Assembly: GCF_003574315.2 (NCBI RefSeq)
Contig: NZ_AP025739.1
Span: 310,001-374,000 of the forward strand
DNA length: 64,000 nt
Reading direction: 5' to 3'
Source: Capsulimonas corticalis
Lineage (GTDB): Bacteria; Armatimonadota; Armatimonadia; Armatimonadales; Capsulimonadaceae
Below are positions 62,191 through 64,000 of this stretch, piece after piece. The notes beneath the pieces were generated by a model. That model was not told the origin of the DNA. It ran no database searches and saw nothing but the letters and a program-made list of their open reading frames with translations. Position 1 is the stretch's first letter. Every line of letters begins with the position of its first letter. The position numbers and the translations under genes are program-made.

Positions 62191-63276
62191 ATGCCATCGA
62201 GACGTGATTTCCTCAAACAAGCGGCCCTGAGCGGCGCAGCGGCGATGCTGGGATCTCTCCCGCAAGCCGAAGCGTCGGGAGACGCACCGCTCGCGCTCCC
62301 AGCCGGGCGGACGCTCGAATACTGGATCCAGGCGGACTCCCTGCCCTGGATTCTTGCCCCGAACGGCCGCGACTCGATGACGGGCGCTGCTTATGACGCG
62401 GCTCAAAGCTCGTTTGTCACGGTGGGCTACCGGGCCTATTCCGAGAACTGGGCCGCCCTGCTGCCGCCCGATCCCGGGATCGGCGAAAACTCGGGCATCC
62501 CCGGTCCCATCCTCCGAGCGCGAGTCGGAGACACGATCGTCATCCATTTCAAAAACAACGACGTTCGTCCAAAGCCGGCCGCGCACAGTATCCATCTCGA
62601 AGGGCTGGTCCGCGAGATGGAGAACGACGGCTTCTGGCGCAGCAGCGAGCCGAACCTGCCGGGCACGGCGGTCTATCCCGGCGAAACATACACCTACCGT
62701 TACACCGCGCCCGCAAGCGCCGCCGGCGCGTGGCTTTATTCCGATTTTTCCGCCTCCCGACGTATGAAAGGACGCGGCTTCGACATTCGGATCTACCGGG
62801 ATGTCCCCGTCTATACCCGCGCCAAGCCGCAGGAGCCCTCCGAACTCGACGCTCCCGTGGGAGCGCAGTTTGGGCTCTTCGGCATGGCGATTATCGACGA
62901 CGAGAACACAAAGCCTGCGGACCGCGAGAACGTGGTGATTTTCCACGATCTCTATTCCGACGATCTGCCGATGCTGGTTCAGGATTTCGACTGCATCAAC
63001 GGCCGATCGTTTCTTGGGAACACTCCGACCTTCCAGGCGCGAACCGGCGAACGGGTGCGCTGGCGCATCGGATCGGTCGGACGCGAGAACCATGTCTTCC
63101 ATATCCACGGCCATCGCTGGCGGATGAACGGAGCCTTCACGGACACGCATCTCCTGGCTCCGGGAACGACGGCGACTTTCGACTATCTCGAAGATTCTCC
63201 CGGGGAATGGCTGTACCACTGTCACTTCACGGAACATATAATGGGGGGAATGGCGGGGCTTTATGTGGTGTCGTAA
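62191..63276 (+). CDS. Tat-exported multicopper oxidase-like protein with degenerate domain 1
   Basis: The 361-residue protein has a Tat signal (SRRDFLKQAALSGAAA). Cupredoxin domain 2 keeps HVFHIHGHRW and WLYHCHFTEHIMGGM, the full type 1 and its share of trinuclear copper ligands. In domain 1 the expected HxH motifs read SIHLEGL and WLYSDFS, so several ligands of the type 2/3 centre are missing. Relatives with such losses may work in copper handling rather than oxidation. The start is at 62191; no strong Shine-Dalgarno is seen. The thiol-redox gene overlaps its 3' end by 14 bases. Confidence 0.85.
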   Translation: MPSRRDFLKQAALSGAAAMLGSLPQAEASGDAPLALPAGRTLEYWIQADSLPWILAPNGRDSMTGAAYDAAQSSFVTVGYRAYSENWAALLPPDPGIGENSGIPGPILRARVGDTIVIHFKNNDVRPKPAAHSIHLEGLVREMENDGFWRSSEPNLPGTAVYPGETYTYRYTAPASAAGAWLYSDFSASRRMKGRGFDIRIYRDVPVYTRAKPQEPSELDAPVGAQFGLFGMAIIDDENTKPADRENVVIFHDLYSDDLPMLVQDFDCINGRSFLGNTPTFQARTGERVRWRIGSVGRENHVFHIHGHRWRMNGAFTDTHLLAPGTTATFDYLEDSPGEWLYHCHFTEHIMGGMAGLYVVS

Positions 63277-63856
63277 TGTCATGGCGGCGACCGTCGGGAT
63301 CCTCTGGAGCGTGATGGGGGGCGCACACGCCGCCGAGAACGCGCCGCATCTCGCGCCGGCGACGATGCGCGCGACCGGCCTGGACGGCAAGGCGCGACTT
63401 TTGCCGCTCCGCGCATCTCGGGCGACCGTATTGGTCTTTCTTCTGAGCGACTGCCCCGTCTGCAATCGCTACGCGCCGGAAATTCAGCGACTCGAAGCCG
63501 ACTATCGCCGTCAAGGCGTGGATATCGATGTCGTCTATGAGGATAGCGATCTCACGCGGACGCAGGCGCTGCGGCACGCCAAAGCGTACGGTCTGACCTG
63601 TGGACTTCTGTACGATCCCGCGCACATGCTGGCGCGCCAGGCCGGCGCGGGCTCCGTTCCCGAAGCCGTCGTGCTTTCCTCGGATGGCGCGGCCCTGTAT
63701 CACGGCCGGATCGACGACCGATTTCAGCACTTCGGGATGGCGAATCCGGCGCCGGCGCATCGCGATCTGCGATCGGCGCTCGATTCGGTATTGACCGGCG
63801 CGCCGGTCGCGGTCACGCAGACGCCGGTTGTCGGATGCGTCATCCCCAAAGATTGA
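63263..63856 (+). CDS. Exported thiol-redox (redoxin/TlpA-like) protein
   Basis: The 197-residue protein has a signal peptide (VMAATVGILWSVMGGAHA) and a thioredoxin fold: LVFLLSDCPVCNRYAPEI with the CPVC active site, VVYEDSDLTRTQAL, and GSVPEAVVLSSDG (cis-Pro loop). The end has TPVVGCVIP with a further Cys. It overlaps the multicopper oxidase gene, so the two act together, perhaps in reducing thiols or delivering copper. Start ATG 63263 or 63281. Confidence 0.84.
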   Translation: MWCRNVMAATVGILWSVMGGAHAAENAPHLAPATMRATGLDGKARLLPLRASRATVLVFLLSDCPVCNRYAPEIQRLEADYRRQGVDIDVVYEDSDLTRTQALRHAKAYGLTCGLLYDPAHMLARQAGAGSVPEAVVLSSDGAALYHGRIDDRFQHFGMANPAPAHRDLRSALDSVLTGAPVAVTQTPVVGCVIPKD

Positions 63857-63872
63857 GGGAAGCCACGGTACG

Positions 63873-64000
63873 ATGAAGCCATCACGCGCATTTCTGATCG
63901 CCGCCTCGGTCCTGGCGCTCGCCGCCGGCCTATCGCTCCAGCGCGCCGCGCCGACGCGCGCCGATGCGCGGGAAGCGCCGACTCCGAACTACCGCCAGGA
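63873..64000 (+). CDS. Exported protein, 5' part only (cut by the window edge)
   Basis: Forty-two codons are visible: MKPSRAFLIAASVLALAAGL followed by a probable signal cleavage near TRADA, then EAPTPNYRQ. GAGGGAAG is upstream. It continues the multicopper oxidase/redoxin operon, 16 bases after the redoxin stop. Its family cannot be read from this part. Confidence 0.7.
   Translation, partial: MKPSRAFLIAASVLALAAGLSLQRAAPTRADAREAPTPNYRQ

Noticed and set aside
62074-63465. Minus-strand frame of 463 codons opposite the multicopper oxidase
   Set aside because: The plus strand has a Tat signal and copper motifs; the antisense product has no family features.
1-64000. CRISPR arrays, complete insertion sequences, prophage genes
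   Set aside because: No regularly spaced repeats, transposase genes with catalytic motifs or phage structural genes were found. The only transposase-like piece is the regulator's N-terminal domain.

Overview
The window is GC-rich bacterial chromosome and is coding almost throughout. It probably comes from the phylum Armatimonadota (a Capsulimonas-like soil or plant-surface organism). That placement is an inference. It rests on three secreted proteins with the type IV prepilin leader ([19 protein letters not shown]... [15 protein letters not shown]) and a C-terminal DGHVK motif, on many glycoside hydrolases with LacI and AraC regulators, and on many PAS-domain signalling proteins. No phage, CRISPR array, rRNA or intact insertion sequence was seen.

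Region 1 (1-13 kb) is a sugar-utilisation locus. It has a LacI regulator cut by the left edge, a prepilin-like protein with a small lipoprotein, a divergent YicI-type GH31 alpha-xylosidase, a GH3 beta-glycosidase, and a sugar importer (binding protein plus two permeases, no ATPase gene). Convergent to these is an unusual LacI regulator carrying an IS1-type zinc ribbon and helix-turn-helix at its N-terminus. A second prepilin/lipoprotein pair closes the locus. Well-formed promoters and inverted repeats are visible. Region 2 (13-20.4 kb) holds an exporter-type ABC half-transporter, an EamA transporter with a histidine-rich tail, a short CDF-like transporter and a six-PAS diguanylate cyclase. Region 3 (20.7-25 kb) is metal and metalloid homeostasis: a Fur/PerR regulator, a VIT/CCC1-like transporter behind a near-consensus Fur box, then arsR-arsM-aquaglyceroporin-metallophosphoesterase.

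Region 4 (25-34 kb) is an extracellular polysaccharide locus: an AraC regulator, then GH53, a third prepilin-like protein, GH2 and GH92, all on the minus strand. Region 5 (34-44 kb) has a second PAS diguanylate cyclase, a PAS protein with an RsbW-like ATPase, the Mg2+ transporter MgtE, a YeiE-like LysR regulator divergent from a YeiH-like transporter, a tandem pair of related unknown membrane proteins, and an SBF-family transporter. Region 6 (44-54 kb) is dominated by a 2259-residue secreted protein with a TolB-like propeller and alternating CarboxypepD_reg-type repeats. An endonuclease III-like glycosylase, a protein with an internal domain duplication and a nucleotidyltransferase-fold protein follow.

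Region 7 (54-64 kb) begins with tRNA-Gly(CCC) and tRNA-Cys(GCA). Then come an Hfq/Sm-like protein, an unannotated 36-residue basic protein, a glutaredoxin-like protein, a zinc-ribbon membrane protein, a gamma-glutamylcyclotransferase-like protein beside a prokaryotic ionotropic glutamate-receptor-like channel, a secreted STN-domain protein, a kelch/LamG protein, a Tat-exported multicopper oxidase with a degenerate first domain, and a thiol-redox protein. The right edge cuts a further exported protein.

The strongest candidates for something undescribed are the zinc-ribbon/HTH-LacI fusion, the repeated prepilin-lipoprotein pairs next to glycan loci, the Hfq-like/36-residue/glutaredoxin cluster, the receptor-channel/GGCT pair, and the tandem membrane-protein family.
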